64,000 bases of DNA from Bremerella sp. P1 (GCF_028748185.1 NZ_CP118164.1:5481814-5545813); one strand, 5' to 3'. Counted from the stretch's first letter, positions 18,461-28,091 are shown. Numbers and translations are program-made. Notes: generated by a model from the letters alone, not told the origin.

Positions 18461-20182
18461 ATGAAACCGAAGGACAAGTCGACTGGGAAGTCATCCAAAC
18501 GACGCAACTCGATTCGGCTCAGCACCAAGCTGATTGCTGGTTTCTCTCTCGTGATCCTATTAACGTCGCTGGCATGTTACCTCGGGTATTCGGGGCTTCG
18601 CAGCCTGGAAGTCGAGCTCGTCCACATATCGGATGATAAGCAGATCTACGGTGATGCTCAGAAGATCAAGAACGTGATGCTGCAGCATCGTCGTTACGAA
18701 AAGGATCTCTTTCTCAACATCGGGAACCGGGAAAAGCAAGTCGATAAGTACGTTCCCAGGTTGGAAGCAAAGCAGGCAGAGATTCAGTCGCTGCTGACCA
18801 ACATGAAGCAGACCATCAACGACGATCCACGCTTCTCGCCAGAGATCAAGCAGATTGCCAACGAGTTGCCTAAGCTGCATGAAAAATACATGGAAGGCCT
18901 ATGGCTGGTTAGCGAAAAGGCGATTGAAGACGGCACGCTTCCGCCGCAAGAAGCCAACAAGATGATGACGCCATACAAGGTGCCGATTCATGACCTGGAA
19001 GAAGGCATCGATCAGGTTGCCACTGCGGCGACAGAGCTTTTCGAGCAGCGCATCGAGACCTCGAAACAGGTCGGGGCGAACTCTCGATTGGCAATGATTA
19101 TCGGAACGGCCATTGCCCTGATTCCGTGCCCTTTTGTCATCATGTGGGTTACTGGTCCTCTGCGAAAAGTTTCGAAGATGCTGGGTGATATCGCCAAAGC
19201 GGAAGGTGACCTGACGCAGCGTTTGCCGGTGGAGGGTAATGATGAAGTTGGCGAGCTCTCGCAGTGGTTCAATACCTTTGTCGAGCAAGTTCAGCAGATC
19301 GTGATTCGTGTCGGAGGAAGTGCGACCACGCTGGTCGAGTCCTCCTCGCGACTATCCAATACGGCTGGAGATCTTTCGGGACAAGCCGATAACACGACCC
19401 AGGGATCGTCGCGAGTTGTTGCGGCTGCCGATCAAATGAGCCTTCGCATGAGCGAAGCTTCGCGTTCGACGCAGACCATGCAGACGAACATCTCGACCGT
19501 CGCAAATGCGATTGAAGAGCTGGCTACATGTATCCAAGACATCTCGGGCAATACCGAGAAGGCCTCGAGCGTTGCCGGTCAGGCTGCCAATGAGCTTGAA
19601 CAGAGCAACTCGAACATTGTCGAGTTGAGTTCCGCCGCATCGGAAATCAGTCGCGTGATCGAAACGATTGAGGATATTGCCGAGCAGACCAATCTGTTGG
19701 CCCTCAATGCCACCATTGAAGCGGCCCGTGCCGGTGAAGCAGGCAAGGGATTCAGCATTGTCGCCAATGAAGTGAAAGAATTGGCACGTCAGGCAGCTGC
19801 CGCTACGGAAGACATCCGCCAACGCATTACCGCGATTCAGGATGCCACCGATAAGACCACGCGCTCGATTGGTGACATCGGTCGCCATGTGGCCCAGGTG
19901 AACGAGTTTTCAACGATGATTGCTGCCGCGATTCAGGAACAAAACTGCACAACGCAGTCGATTGCCGAACACATCAACCAGACTTCTACAGCCGTTACGC
20001 AAATTAGCGATGGTGTGACGGAGTCGGCTCAGGCCAGCGAAGAGATCCGAGCGAGTATGGTGGTTGTCGATCAATCAGCTCGCGAGACGGCCACAGGGGC
20101 CAGCAGTGCCAAAGCAACCGGCGAGGACGTGCATCGAATTGCTGATGAACTGCAAGCGTTGATGGGGACGTTCCGCGTTTAA
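18461..20182 (+). CDS. Methyl-accepting chemotaxis protein
   Basis: Classical transmembrane chemoreceptor of about 573 residues. ATG 18461 has GGAAAGGGG eight bases upstream; two in-frame TTG codons just before it are not needed. Transmembrane helix 1 spans residues about 22-44, then a periplasmic helical sensor of about 155 residues (four-helix-bundle type), helix 2 about 203-222, a HAMP domain with [20 protein letters not shown], and the signalling coiled coil. The hairpin tip [20 protein letters not shown] and the conserved [18 protein letters not shown] identify it with confidence. No che genes are close, so it must work with an array encoded elsewhere. No CheR-binding pentapeptide is visible at the C-terminus. 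Confidence 0.95.
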   Translation: MKPKDKSTGKSSKRRNSIRLSTKLIAGFSLVILLTSLACYLGYSGLRSLEVELVHISDDKQIYGDAQKIKNVMLQHRRYEKDLFLNIGNREKQVDKYVPRLEAKQAEIQSLLTNMKQTINDDPRFSPEIKQIANELPKLHEKYMEGLWLVSEKAIEDGTLPPQEANKMMTPYKVPIHDLEEGIDQVATAATELFEQRIETSKQVGANSRLAMIIGTAIALIPCPFVIMWVTGPLRKVSKMLGDIAKAEGDLTQRLPVEGNDEVGELSQWFNTFVEQVQQIVIRVGGSATTLVESSSRLSNTAGDLSGQADNTTQGSSRVVAAADQMSLRMSEASRSTQTMQTNISTVANAIEELATCIQDISGNTEKASSVAGQAANELEQSNSNIVELSSAASEISRVIETIEDIAEQTNLLALNATIEAARAGEAGKGFSIVANEVKELARQAAAATEDIRQRITAIQDATDKTTRSIGDIGRHVAQVNEFSTMIAAAIQEQNCTTQSIAEHINQTSTAVTQISDGVTESAQASEEIRASMVVVDQSARETATGASSAKATGEDVHRIADELQALMGTFRV

Positions 20183-20214
20183 CAAAGACCCCCAATCAAA
20201 TGCTGAAAATCTTT

Positions 20215-20247
20215 CCCTCTCAGCGGCAGCGCTGAGGGGGATTTTTT
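20215..20247 (+). terminator. Intrinsic terminator after chemoreceptor gene
   Basis: An 11-bp stem with one G-U pair (20215-20225 with 20230-20240), a four-base loop and six T (20242-20247) lies 33 bases after the stop codon. Confidence 0.85.
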
Positions 20248-20318
20248 ATGGGATTGCGTGTAATGGGGAGACGCGAGTGATACAACAAGGAGAGTGGTAT
20301 TCCCTGGAGAGTTGATCG

Positions 20319-20756
20319 ATGGACGAATTTGAAAACCAGCCACCTCGAAAGACCTCTTGGTTTCGATTCAGTCTTCGTTCGCTGCTCATCTTGATGCTGC
20401 TGATTGCGGTCTATCTAGCAGGTCGCTACGGTGATCGCCATGTTTTTCCATCGCAGCTTAGTGGGGCCTGGCAAGCGACTTTGCCCCATGGTTTCGTGCG
20501 AACGGTCACGGTGACCCACCTCGAAGAAGATCGCTTTCTATTGACGTCAGGCGGTTCTGTCTTTAATGGCGTCTATCAGTGGCAAGGAGATCGGCTCGTC
20601 ATCATTCAGCCGGATGACAAGCGGATGAAGGGGCTCACTTGGAAATGGAGCGACGGAACTATGACGCTCATCGGCGAGCCGGCCGGCAAACCAACCGGCT
20701 CCAGCTATTTGGGGACGAAGGTGGAGCGTTTAGAGAATGAAGGCAGCTCGGAATAA
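20319..20756 (+). CDS. Small membrane-anchored protein, function unknown
   Basis: A 145-residue protein. A cytoplasmic start with FRFSLRSLLILMLLIAVYLA gives one transmembrane helix at about residues 17-36; this RFSLRSLL-type leader is common in planctomycete membrane proteins. The rest looks like a small beta-rich domain with GAWQATL and GVYQWQGDRLVI, which recalls TIGR03067-type repeats in pattern only. Purine-rich TGGAGAG lies before ATG 20319. I do not recognise a family. Confidence 0.75.
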   Translation: MDEFENQPPRKTSWFRFSLRSLLILMLLIAVYLAGRYGDRHVFPSQLSGAWQATLPHGFVRTVTVTHLEEDRFLLTSGGSVFNGVYQWQGDRLVIIQPDDKRMKGLTWKWSDGTMTLIGEPAGKPTGSSYLGTKVERLENEGSSE

Positions 20757-20962
20757 TACCAGACTTGAGAGCTGTGTTTTTCTCGTAAGTGCCTTAACGG
20801 AAGCGTTCACAACAATATCCCTAAGATTTTGTCGTTTCTGGAATAATTCGCGTCAGCTTTCGCGAAACTAATACGTATAGAGGTAGCTAGTCTCGCAAGT
20901 CTCTTCTCGCTTTGAATCAACTGCCCACAGCCTGCCATTCGGCTCGCTGGAGTGATTTTGAT

Positions 20963-22084
20963 ATGACCGAACACACAACGGCCTCGCCTCAGGCCCGCAC
21001 ACGTCGGCCAGTCCGACAGTCTGAACCCCAACCAGCTGATATGGCCGATTCTTCCGATGCTGCCGGGGTAGAAGCACCACCTAAACGAAATTGGTGGAAG
21101 TTAGCCGCTCTGTGGAGCATGCCAGCGTGGTTTATCAGCTTGTTGTTTCACTTCTTTGGCCTTACGGCATTGGTGATCGCTACGATCAATCCGCCGCCGC
21201 TGCCTGAAACGCTCAATCTTCTGGCGGCAAGTGATGAGCCACTGGAAGAGCTGGAAGAGATGGTCGTCGAGTTCGAGCCAGAGATCGAGCCAGAAATGGA
21301 AGTCGAGATGGAGGCTCCCGATATGCTGTCGGAGTCCTTCGAGCTAACCGCGCTGACTCCAGACGCGGCAATGATGGCCGAATCGGTTTCGATTGAAGCG
21401 CTCATGCCATCCAAGCCGGCTGACTTTGCGGCCATGGATCCCAACGGTCTGATGGCAGATCTGGATGGGCTGGGAGATGAAGTCGGCAAGATGGCAAAGT
21501 TCTTTGGCACCAAAGCCAAAGGACAGCGTATCTGTTTCGTGGTCGATAACTCGGCGAGTATGACTTCCGGCCGCATGGAAACGGCCCTGGTCGAATTGGA
21601 CAAGGCAATCGATTCGCTAACAGCCAAGCAGAAGTTCTACATCGTCTTCTATAGCGATACGGCCTACCCGCTGTTCTATCCAACGCCAGCAACGGAAATG
21701 CTCAACGCCAACGACAAGAACAAAAAGCTTGTCCGAGATTGGCTCAGTACTATTCAGATGTGCTGGCGAACCGATGGCCGAGATGCGATCACCTTGGCGC
21801 TCAATTTGAAGCCAGACCTGGTTTATATTCTCGGAGACGGGGCGTTCACCGATAAGGCCGACATCGAGCTCGCGAACACTTCCCTCAAGGGGATCACCAT
21901 CCACACCATGGGCATGCAGGTCAAGAAGCAGGACCGCGATAAATTCGCCGCGATTGCTGAAGCCCACGGCGGGACCTACAAAGACGTAGGGATCACCGAC
22001 GAAGGGAAGCAACTCATGAAGATGAACGGCCCCATCCAGCGCAACAAAGAACGCAACGGAATCTGGGGTATCAAGCTCAAATAA
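20963..22084 (+). CDS. Membrane-anchored von Willebrand factor A domain protein
   Basis: A protein of about 373 residues. GGAG precedes ATG 20963; the frame opens 17 codons earlier without a site. One transmembrane helix (about residues 55-75, around FISLLFHFFGLTALVIATI) is followed by an acidic Glu/Pro/Met linker (EPEIEPEMEVEMEAPD) and a VWA domain. The metal-ion-dependent adhesion site DNSASM is present, with later strands VYILGDGAFTD and GITIHTMGMQV. A role as an envelope binding or assembly protein is plausible. It converges on the PAS-AraC gene with nine bases between stops. Confidence 0.88.
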   Translation: MTEHTTASPQARTRRPVRQSEPQPADMADSSDAAGVEAPPKRNWWKLAALWSMPAWFISLLFHFFGLTALVIATINPPPLPETLNLLAASDEPLEELEEMVVEFEPEIEPEMEVEMEAPDMLSESFELTALTPDAAMMAESVSIEALMPSKPADFAAMDPNGLMADLDGLGDEVGKMAKFFGTKAKGQRICFVVDNSASMTSGRMETALVELDKAIDSLTAKQKFYIVFYSDTAYPLFYPTPATEMLNANDKNKKLVRDWLSTIQMCWRTDGRDAITLALNLKPDLVYILGDGAFTDKADIELANTSLKGITIHTMGMQVKKQDRDKFAAIAEAHGGTYKDVGITDEGKQLMKMNGPIQRNKERNGIWGIKLK

Positions 22085-22093
22085 GCGCGTGCG

Positions 22094-22867
22094 TTACTCT
22101 TGGTTGTCGTGACCAGCAACCATTTGATTGCGGTAGCTTCGCCGGTATTCCAAGGGGGTCATGCCCATGTGTTTCCGGAATAACCGGCTGAACGTGCTTT
22201 GATCTGAGAAGTCGTGGTCGACCGCAATCTGGCAGACGGAAAGTTCCGTCTTGGTGAGGTCGTCAGCCGCCGAATTGAGTCGCGTGCGGATCTTGAAATC
22301 GCGAACGCTCATCCCAAACACTGCCTGGAATTTGCGATTAAGTTGTCGAGACGATAGGTGCGCCCTCTGCGCGAGTTCCTCGACGGTCGCCAGCGAGCCT
22401 TCGGGCGTTCGCATGTACTCGACGATTCCTTCAATTTCTGAAGCAGGTGCCGCCCAGCGCTTACCCGCTTTGTAGCTACGCATGACGCCAGCGACACCGA
22501 TCACCTCGCTGCCGTCGGCATTAAAAAGGGGAATCTTGCTCGTGATATGCCAGTCGAGAATCTTCGTCTCGTTGTAGAAGACCTCGACTCGGTTGTTGAT
22601 TGGCTGACTGGTCTCCATCACAAAGCAGTCGTCGGCGCGATACTTTTTGGCGATCTCCATCGGGAAGAATTTGGAATCGTTGGTCCCGATCACCTCGTCT
22701 TCGCTTCGCGCTCCAAGCCGTTTGATCAATTGCCGGTTTGCCCAGACCATGCGGCTTTCCCGGTCTTTGGTGAAGAAGAATACATCCGGGATCGCATCGT
22801 ACAAAAACTGAAACTGATGCCGGGGGCCCATCTGAGCGAAGAACTGCTGCTGAAACTCAGTGTGCAT
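22094..22867 (-). CDS. PAS domain-AraC family transcriptional regulator
   Basis: A 257-residue regulator with an N-terminal PAS domain (FLYDAIPDVFFFTKD, WANRQLIKRLG, then DWHITSKIPLFNADG and VIGVAGVMRSY, the end of a PAS fold) and a C-terminal AraC double helix-turn-helix (ELAQRAHLSSRQLNRKFQ, then FSDQSTFSRLFRKHMGMTP). The start is taken as ATG 22867. The PAS domain implies a small ligand or cofactor signal. The closest potential targets are the exported protein genes starting at 23114, read in the other direction, but this is only context. Confidence 0.92.
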   Translation of the reverse strand: MHTEFQQQFFAQMGPRHQFQFLYDAIPDVFFFTKDRESRMVWANRQLIKRLGARSEDEVIGTNDSKFFPMEIAKKYRADDCFVMETSQPINNRVEVFYNETKILDWHITSKIPLFNADGSEVIGVAGVMRSYKAGKRWAAPASEIEGIVEYMRTPEGSLATVEELAQRAHLSSRQLNRKFQAVFGMSVRDFKIRTRLNSAADDLTKTELSVCQIAVDHDFSDQSTFSRLFRKHMGMTPLEYRRSYRNQMVAGHDNQE

Positions 22868-23113
22868 GGATATAACCAAAGAGCTTGACGAATCGGGAAG
22901 CTACTTTTTTACCATATCTCAGATCATCCCGTCATGCCGAATATCGAAACCCCCTGATTGACAGCGTTCCCGGCTATTGGTTGGCGTTTTCCTCCGGAAT
23001 ATCGTGGATTTCGATCGGAACTCTTAGAGATAATGAAGTTTCTCAAATCCATTCGGCCAGCACGCTCGTCCTAGTTAGCATACTACCCATTGAGATGAAT
23101 TTCGGAGCCTTTC

Positions 23114-23878
23114 ATGCTGTCACGTATCTTGCTTGCCGTTGTCGCTGTTACTTTGTCTGCCGGCGTTCTTTTCGCGGCCGGACCGACCGAATTAGCCAAG
23201 GGGAAAATCCCCGATGATTCTTTGCAGAAGCTCGCGCCCAAGTCAGGCGTCGTTACCGATGCCAAGACGTTTGCCAAGCTGTGGAACGCATGGCGTCCAG
23301 GCGAAGCGGTACCTGAAATCGACTTCAGCAAAGACCTGGTCATCATCGGCATGGCCGACGGACCGAATCTGGTCATGTTTGAACCGAAACTGAAAGATGA
23401 CGGCGATCTAAAGTACCTGGTGGCATCCACTCGCATGGCAGGGCCAGGCTTTGGCTATCGAATGGTGAAGATGAGCCGCGAAGGCGTCAAAACAGTGAAC
23501 GGGAAATCGATCGCCGAAGGTCTCGTGCAAGGGACGATTACGGTTCCCGCAGCGTCAACCATTGATGCAGGGGAGACGCTGGAGATCAAACTGTTCGAGT
23601 TCGATCCTCTCCTGGCCGATGTTTCGGCCACGCTGATCGATGAGAAGGTTATTGCGGATATTAAGCACGAATCCGGCAAGGCGACCGATATTCCGTTCGC
23701 GGTTGGTGCCGACTATGAAGTTCAGAAGGAACGCCGCTACTACATCACCGTTTTTGTCGTTCAAGGAGGTAAGCGTACTTTCATTGGTGAGATCGAAGGC
23801 AAGCGTGGCCTCAACGTGGTGCTTCAAAATGGTGATCGATCGCCCGTGCACGTAGTCTTGCGTCAGCTGAAAAAGTAA
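23114..23878 (+). CDS. Exported protein with C-terminal YbaY-like domain
   Basis: A 254-residue exported protein: signal peptide with cleavage expected near LFAAG (about residue 22). The N-terminal half (about 23-130) is a small domain with DFSKDLVIIGMADGPN. The C-terminal half (about 135-250) matches the YbaY/YscW-like pattern: GTITVPAASTIDAGETLEIKL, IPFAVGADYEV, RRYYITVFVV, then a strand and turn with NVVLQNGD. The function is unknown; YbaY-type domains occur in envelope lipoproteins, but no lipobox is seen here. GGAG is present about seven bases before ATG. Confidence 0.75.
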   Translation: MLSRILLAVVAVTLSAGVLFAAGPTELAKGKIPDDSLQKLAPKSGVVTDAKTFAKLWNAWRPGEAVPEIDFSKDLVIIGMADGPNLVMFEPKLKDDGDLKYLVASTRMAGPGFGYRMVKMSREGVKTVNGKSIAEGLVQGTITVPAASTIDAGETLEIKLFEFDPLLADVSATLIDEKVIADIKHESGKATDIPFAVGADYEVQKERRYYITVFVVQGGKRTFIGEIEGKRGLNVVLQNGDRSPVHVVLRQLKK

Positions 23879-23905
23879 ACGCAATCGAGATGGGTGATGG
23901 TTGGC

Positions 23906-23952
23906 CTTGTGAATTCTGATGAAAAACACTCTTCTCCTCGTGAATTCACAAG
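23906..23952. repeat. 11-bp inverted repeat containing two GTGAATTC boxes
   Basis: CTTGTGAATTC at 23906-23916 is perfectly complementary to GAATTCACAAG at 23942-23952, with a 25-base spacer. It lies between the YbaY-like gene and the SgcJ-like gene, about 70 bases before the latter's start. It could be a weak terminator or an operator pair. Confidence 0.5.
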
Positions 23953-24022
23953 ATTTACACCACGGGCTTCGGTAAGGTGAACAGCTGATTGAGCCTTTCT
24001 TCGATTAGCTGAGGATTCAACG

Positions 24023-24997
24023 ATGAAGTCCAAGATTGCCTTGATGGGAATCTGGGTGCTCTTCTTGTCGGTGGCGATCGTCAACGCCCAAGAAGGTAAG
24101 CCGAAAAGCGGCGACGCGAACCAGCCTTTCGACGCCATCAAGAAGGCCGTCGAAGACTACGCCGTCGCTTACAACGCCCACGATGCCAAAGCGATTGCCA
24201 ATCTGTTTGCCCCGGATGCCGAACTCGTTGATACATCCGGAACGGTGTTCCAGGGGCAAGATGTCATCCGCCAGGAATATGAGGCATTCTTCAACGCCCA
24301 TCCAGATGCATCGCTGACGATCAATGTCGAATCGGTTCGCATGGTCGGACCGTCGGTTGCCGTCGAAGAAGGGCGGACGGCATCGGTATTGGCCGAAGGG
24401 GAAACACCTTCGCTGTCACGATACGTTGCCGTCTATTCCAAGATCGACGATGCATGGGTCTTGGCCAGTGTGCGTGATGAAAAGTTAGAGCCTGAGCCGG
24501 GGCAGCACCTCGAGCAGCTTAACTGGTTGATTGGCCAGTGGATTGAGGAGTCGGATGACTCGCGGATGGAGATCGAGTGCTACTGGGACGAAAGTGGTTC
24601 CTATCTGATTCGCGATTTCAAGATCTCGATCGAAGGATTGCTCGCGTCAAGCGGGACCGAACGAATCGGCTGGGACCCGCTCAATCGACAAATCCGCTCG
24701 TGGCTGTTTGATTCCTCAGGCGGGCACATCGAAGCAACCTGGATTCCCGGCGACGGCTTCTGGACCGCAACCGCGCGAGGCTATCGTGCCGATGGCCAGG
24801 CAATTTCTGCGATCTATCGGATGACACCGCTTCGCGATGATGCCTACCACATGGCGGCGACCAATCGCCGTGCGGGCGACGAAGGTCTGGGTGATTTTGA
24901 AATGACGATCGTGCGTCAACCGCCAGCCCCTGGCGAGGTGCCGCCGCTGGATGAATCGCCTGCCGAGTCGGCTCCGGCGGAATCGAACAAGGAGTAA
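24023..24997 (+). CDS. Exported SgcJ/SnoaL-like (NTF2-fold) protein
   Basis: A 324-residue exported protein. A signal peptide ends near NAQEG (residue about 23). Residues 35-155 form an NTF2/SnoaL-like domain of the SgcJ type: AVEDYAVAYNAHDAKAIANL, LFAPDAELVDTSG and a closing WVLASVRDE strand. Residues 160-300 form a second beta-rich domain beginning LEQLNWLIGQWIE, of the kind that often follows SgcJ-type domains in planctomycetes. The tail is Pro/Glu/Ala-rich. The next gene starts four bases after its stop, with its ribosome-binding site inside this gene's end. Confidence 0.85.
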   Translation: MKSKIALMGIWVLFLSVAIVNAQEGKPKSGDANQPFDAIKKAVEDYAVAYNAHDAKAIANLFAPDAELVDTSGTVFQGQDVIRQEYEAFFNAHPDASLTINVESVRMVGPSVAVEEGRTASVLAEGETPSLSRYVAVYSKIDDAWVLASVRDEKLEPEPGQHLEQLNWLIGQWIEESDDSRMEIECYWDESGSYLIRDFKISIEGLLASSGTERIGWDPLNRQIRSWLFDSSGGHIEATWIPGDGFWTATARGYRADGQAISAIYRMTPLRDDAYHMAATNRRAGDEGLGDFEMTIVRQPPAPGEVPPLDESPAESAPAESNKE

Positions 24998-25000
24998 ATC

Positions 25001-26962
25001 ATGTTTCTGCGAAGCTCGATCACGACGTTGTTGCTCCTCCTGTCGTTCAGTTGTCTGACGCTGGCTAAGGGCCCCAAGGATGCATCGAAGTATGATCGCG
25101 GGAAAGGGTACTCGGGAAAGGGAAGCCCTTCCGCGGCTGCTCCCTCGAAATACAGTAAGTCGAAGCCATCGGTTCTTCCTTCGACTCCTAGCACGCCGCC
25201 CACGATGACGGGTAAGCCGAGAGCTCCGATTGTCAGTTCTTCACCAGCTCCCTCTAGTACATCGAAGTATTCTCGTACCCGGCCCACTTCACTGTCGTCT
25301 TCATACAAGATTCCTTCCTCATCGTCACCGAAAGGGAAAGTGACTTTCCCCAGTTCGTCTTCGTGGGGAAGCAGCACGGCCAGCAAAAAGCCGACGGTGT
25401 CATCCACGCCACGACCGACGCAGCCAACTACCCCGAGTACCCGCCCGTCGATGTGGCCAACGAAAAAACCGTCGTCGGGTTCGGCCACAGCTCCAACGCA
25501 AACGCCGCGTCCTCCGGTCGTTTTCTATCCCAAGCCGACTACGTCAACAAAGAAGCCAGTACCAACCACAACATCACGCCCACCCGCCTATACGCCACCG
25601 GCAAGTTCCAGCACAGGAGGGAAGGGGACAAGTCAGCCGTACACGCGTCCGACTAAGCCAAGTTATGGTGGATTACGTCCCCCTTCGTACACCAACAATA
25701 CGACGGTGATTCAAAATAATACGACCAACAACGTAACGAACAACACGACGAACATCACCAAGAACTGGGTGCAGGACAACAGTACGAACGTTGTTCATAA
25801 TCACAGCAATACCAACAGTTGGTACCAAGACAACCGTTGGCAAAATCGTCCGACGATTAACAGCCAAAATTGGAATGGTCGACCATGGTGGCACACGCCT
25901 GACTATGGTTCCTGGCATCATGGGCACTGGGATCGCCACACGTACTACCATGGCCATGATTCATGGGATTATGTCGATCGCGGCGATAACGCGTGGCTCG
26001 GCGGACTAGTCGCCTGGGGCTTAGGTAATATGGTTTATCGAACCGGTTACCAGGTTTACGTCAATCCGTACGTTAGCCGCCCCGTTGTGATCGGTGGCAC
26101 GCGAATTGATTATTCGCGACCGATTACGGTGATGCGATCGCCTTACGAGCTGGCGTACCTCAACGATCAGGCGAAGGCCCAGGAACTTCATGATCGCGCG
26201 CTGGAGTACTTCGAGGTCGCGCGAACGGCCTTCTATTTCGGTGATTTGAATAAGGCGTACCAGAATATCAACCTGGCGATTGCACTGATGCCAGATGACG
26301 CCACGTTGCATGAGTTCCGTGCGCTGGTCCTGTTCTCGGCCGGTAAGTTCAGCGAAGCAGCCGAAGTGATGCATGCCGTCTTGGCGGTCGCACCAGGATG
26401 GGACTGGACAACGTTAAGCAGTCTCTACCGCGATCAAGATCAATACACGGCCGAGCTTCGTCAGTTGGAGCAATACCTCAAAGCGAATCCACGGCAAGCA
26501 GATGCTCGTTTTCTGCTGGCCTATCACTACATCACGATGGGGTATCCAGACAGCGCCCGGCGGCAACTGCAAGCGGTTCTGCTGCTTTCTCCACAAGATA
26601 AGCTCAGCGCGGACTTAATTGCTCTTCTCGATGAAGATCAGCAAAAAGACTTTGCGACCCAGTACGGAAACATGCCTGCGGTCGATCGGCAGCTTCTACA
26701 AGGAGATTGGAAGGCTGCTCGGCCAACGGGAAAGATCGAGTTGGAGTTGAAAGATGGTAACTTCACATGGGACTACGATTTGATCGAAAACGACCAGAAG
26801 TTCCACGGTCGTTACGCGGTCGACAACGCGCTGTTAATCATGGCGACCGAAGATGGATCGCAGATGGTGGGCACGGTCCAAATGCAGGACCGCGACCACT
26901 TTGTCTATAAACTACTGGGAAACAACTCGTCCGACCCCGGACTGCAATTCGTCCGGGAGTAA
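25001..26962 (+). CDS. Exported low-complexity TPR protein
   Basis: A 653-residue protein with a signal peptide and then a long Ser/Thr/Pro/Lys-rich region (about residues 25-220). An Asn/Thr-rich stretch follows (about 225-275, for example NNTTNNVTNNTTNITKN), then a His/Trp/Tyr-rich segment (about 290-325), a Gly-rich stretch, and tetratricopeptide repeats from about residue 385 to 520 (DRALEYFEVARTAFYFGD, AYHYITMGYPDSARRQL). A small C-terminal beta-domain ends it. AAGGAG overlaps the stop region of the upstream gene, so the two are translated from one message. The layout suggests an envelope or cell-surface protein, with the TPR part for protein contact. Confidence 0.8.
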   Translation: MFLRSSITTLLLLLSFSCLTLAKGPKDASKYDRGKGYSGKGSPSAAAPSKYSKSKPSVLPSTPSTPPTMTGKPRAPIVSSSPAPSSTSKYSRTRPTSLSSSYKIPSSSSPKGKVTFPSSSSWGSSTASKKPTVSSTPRPTQPTTPSTRPSMWPTKKPSSGSATAPTQTPRPPVVFYPKPTTSTKKPVPTTTSRPPAYTPPASSSTGGKGTSQPYTRPTKPSYGGLRPPSYTNNTTVIQNNTTNNVTNNTTNITKNWVQDNSTNVVHNHSNTNSWYQDNRWQNRPTINSQNWNGRPWWHTPDYGSWHHGHWDRHTYYHGHDSWDYVDRGDNAWLGGLVAWGLGNMVYRTGYQVYVNPYVSRPVVIGGTRIDYSRPITVMRSPYELAYLNDQAKAQELHDRALEYFEVARTAFYFGDLNKAYQNINLAIALMPDDATLHEFRALVLFSAGKFSEAAEVMHAVLAVAPGWDWTTLSSLYRDQDQYTAELRQLEQYLKANPRQADARFLLAYHYITMGYPDSARRQLQAVLLLSPQDKLSADLIALLDEDQQKDFATQYGNMPAVDRQLLQGDWKAARPTGKIELELKDGNFTWDYDLIENDQKFHGRYAVDNALLIMATEDGSQMVGTVQMQDRDHFVYKLLGNNSSDPGLQFVRE

Positions 26963-26971
26963 CAGGGCCGG

Positions 26972-27694
26972 CTAATTGCCACTATCCGACTTGAGTGCGG
27001 ACTGAATCGCCTGGGCGACTTGCTCGGCGAGGGCCTGAGAACCAGCGTCGGTAAAGTGCACGTTTTTGGGACGCTGAAGTTTCTCGACTTGTGGATCGCA
27101 AAAGGCGAAAAGATCGTTCACGGTTACGCTATTCTCTTTCATGATCTTGATGGCTGCCGCGTTGTACTTCGGTGGCGAGTTGGGTTCACGCAGCGGTCCG
27201 GTCGTGCCGGGAACAACCGGGGTGGTCGTGGCAAAAATCAACTTCGCGCCGGTTTTGTTCAGTCGCTCGACAATCTTTTCCAGGTTTGCGGCATACTGAT
27301 CGACAGTTGCCTGGACGGGATCGCTCGGCTTATTGGATACTGAATTTCCACCTGGCTCGGTCACGTGTTTCAAGTCGTGAAGTCCCCAGTTGAAGTGGAT
27401 CACGTCCCACTTGCGATCACCGATCCAGCGGTCGATGGACTCGACCCCTTTGGTCGTCCCGCTGCAGTTCTCCGGCTTCTTTCCGTCGGCGGTGTGCGGG
27501 CGAAAGACGTTCGCCTTGCCTTTGAGCAGATCGCGCACTTGCAGTGTGTAACCAATCGAAATGGAATCTCCCAAGATTAGCACGTTTGGCAAATTGGGAT
27601 CAGGCGTTTCGGCCCACTTGCCGGGCTTGTCAGCGGCAAACAGGGATGTCGTAACCAAAAGGGCAAAGCACAGGGCGGTGAAAACTCTCGGCAT
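26972..27694 (-). CDS. Exported SGNH/GDSL-type hydrolase
   Basis: A protein of about 240 residues with a signal peptide ending near LFAADK. The SGNH hydrolase fold is shown by the GDSI nucleophile motif in NVLILGDSISIGYT, block III NWGLHDLKH with the Asn, and NVHFTDAG near the C-terminus carrying the catalytic His. The Asp usually three residues before that His is a Lys here, so the triad may be completed differently. ATG 27694 is used; a GTG at 27706 is in frame. Probable role: de-esterification of carbohydrate or related substrates outside the cytoplasm. It converges with the TPR gene (nine-base gap). Confidence 0.87.
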   Translation of the reverse strand: MPRVFTALCFALLVTTSLFAADKPGKWAETPDPNLPNVLILGDSISIGYTLQVRDLLKGKANVFRPHTADGKKPENCSGTTKGVESIDRWIGDRKWDVIHFNWGLHDLKHVTEPGGNSVSNKPSDPVQATVDQYAANLEKIVERLNKTGAKLIFATTTPVVPGTTGPLREPNSPPKYNAAAIKIMKENSVTVNDLFAFCDPQVEKLQRPKNVHFTDAGSQALAEQVAQAIQSALKSDSGN

Positions 27695-27973
27695 GGTTTC
27701 GCTCACATGAGGAGGGCAGGGAGGAAGGACACAGAGAAATGGTAATCCAATCCGGCAGCAATCTCAATCAATTGAGTCCTTGCGCAATGGCTGACCTGGA
27801 TGAGAGCCATCGCTTGGGAGAATCAGCATAGCGTTCGACCAAAGAAACAACAAACGACGCAGCTGACGGGCAAAACCATCGCTTCAAAGATAGAAAAGAC
27901 CTACCGACGAAGTAGTTGCTCAGATAGCTTTCTTACCCAAAAAGATGTAATCAGAGCTGGCAGTCGATTGGTC

Positions 27974-28050
27974 AGGGACGCTGGCGGGAAACGAGCCCGC
28001 AGTATTTCGCTGGAGAGCGAAACGCCAGGTCGATTCTTCTCAGCGTCTCT
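27974..28050. other. Candidate structured RNA element (three-way junction)
   Basis: An outer stem 27974-27983 with 28041-28050 (10 pairs, one G-U) encloses a hairpin 27984-27988 with 27996-28000 and a second 7-bp hairpin 28005-28011 with 28016-28022 having a four-base loop; CTG/CAG and CGCCAG segments add pairing. It lies in a 440-base gene-free stretch upstream of the SGNH hydrolase. It matches no RNA family I can name. The strand is undecided. Confidence 0.4.
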
Positions 28051-28091
28051 GGATTAGACAGCATGGCCAAGGAAAGGTTCGCGCATGCAAA

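Noticed and set aside
27974-28050. Structured spacer as SRP RNA or a known riboswitch
   Set aside because: It lacks the conserved SRP apical loop sequence, and I could not match it to glycine, cobalamin, c-di-GMP or other aptamer cores.
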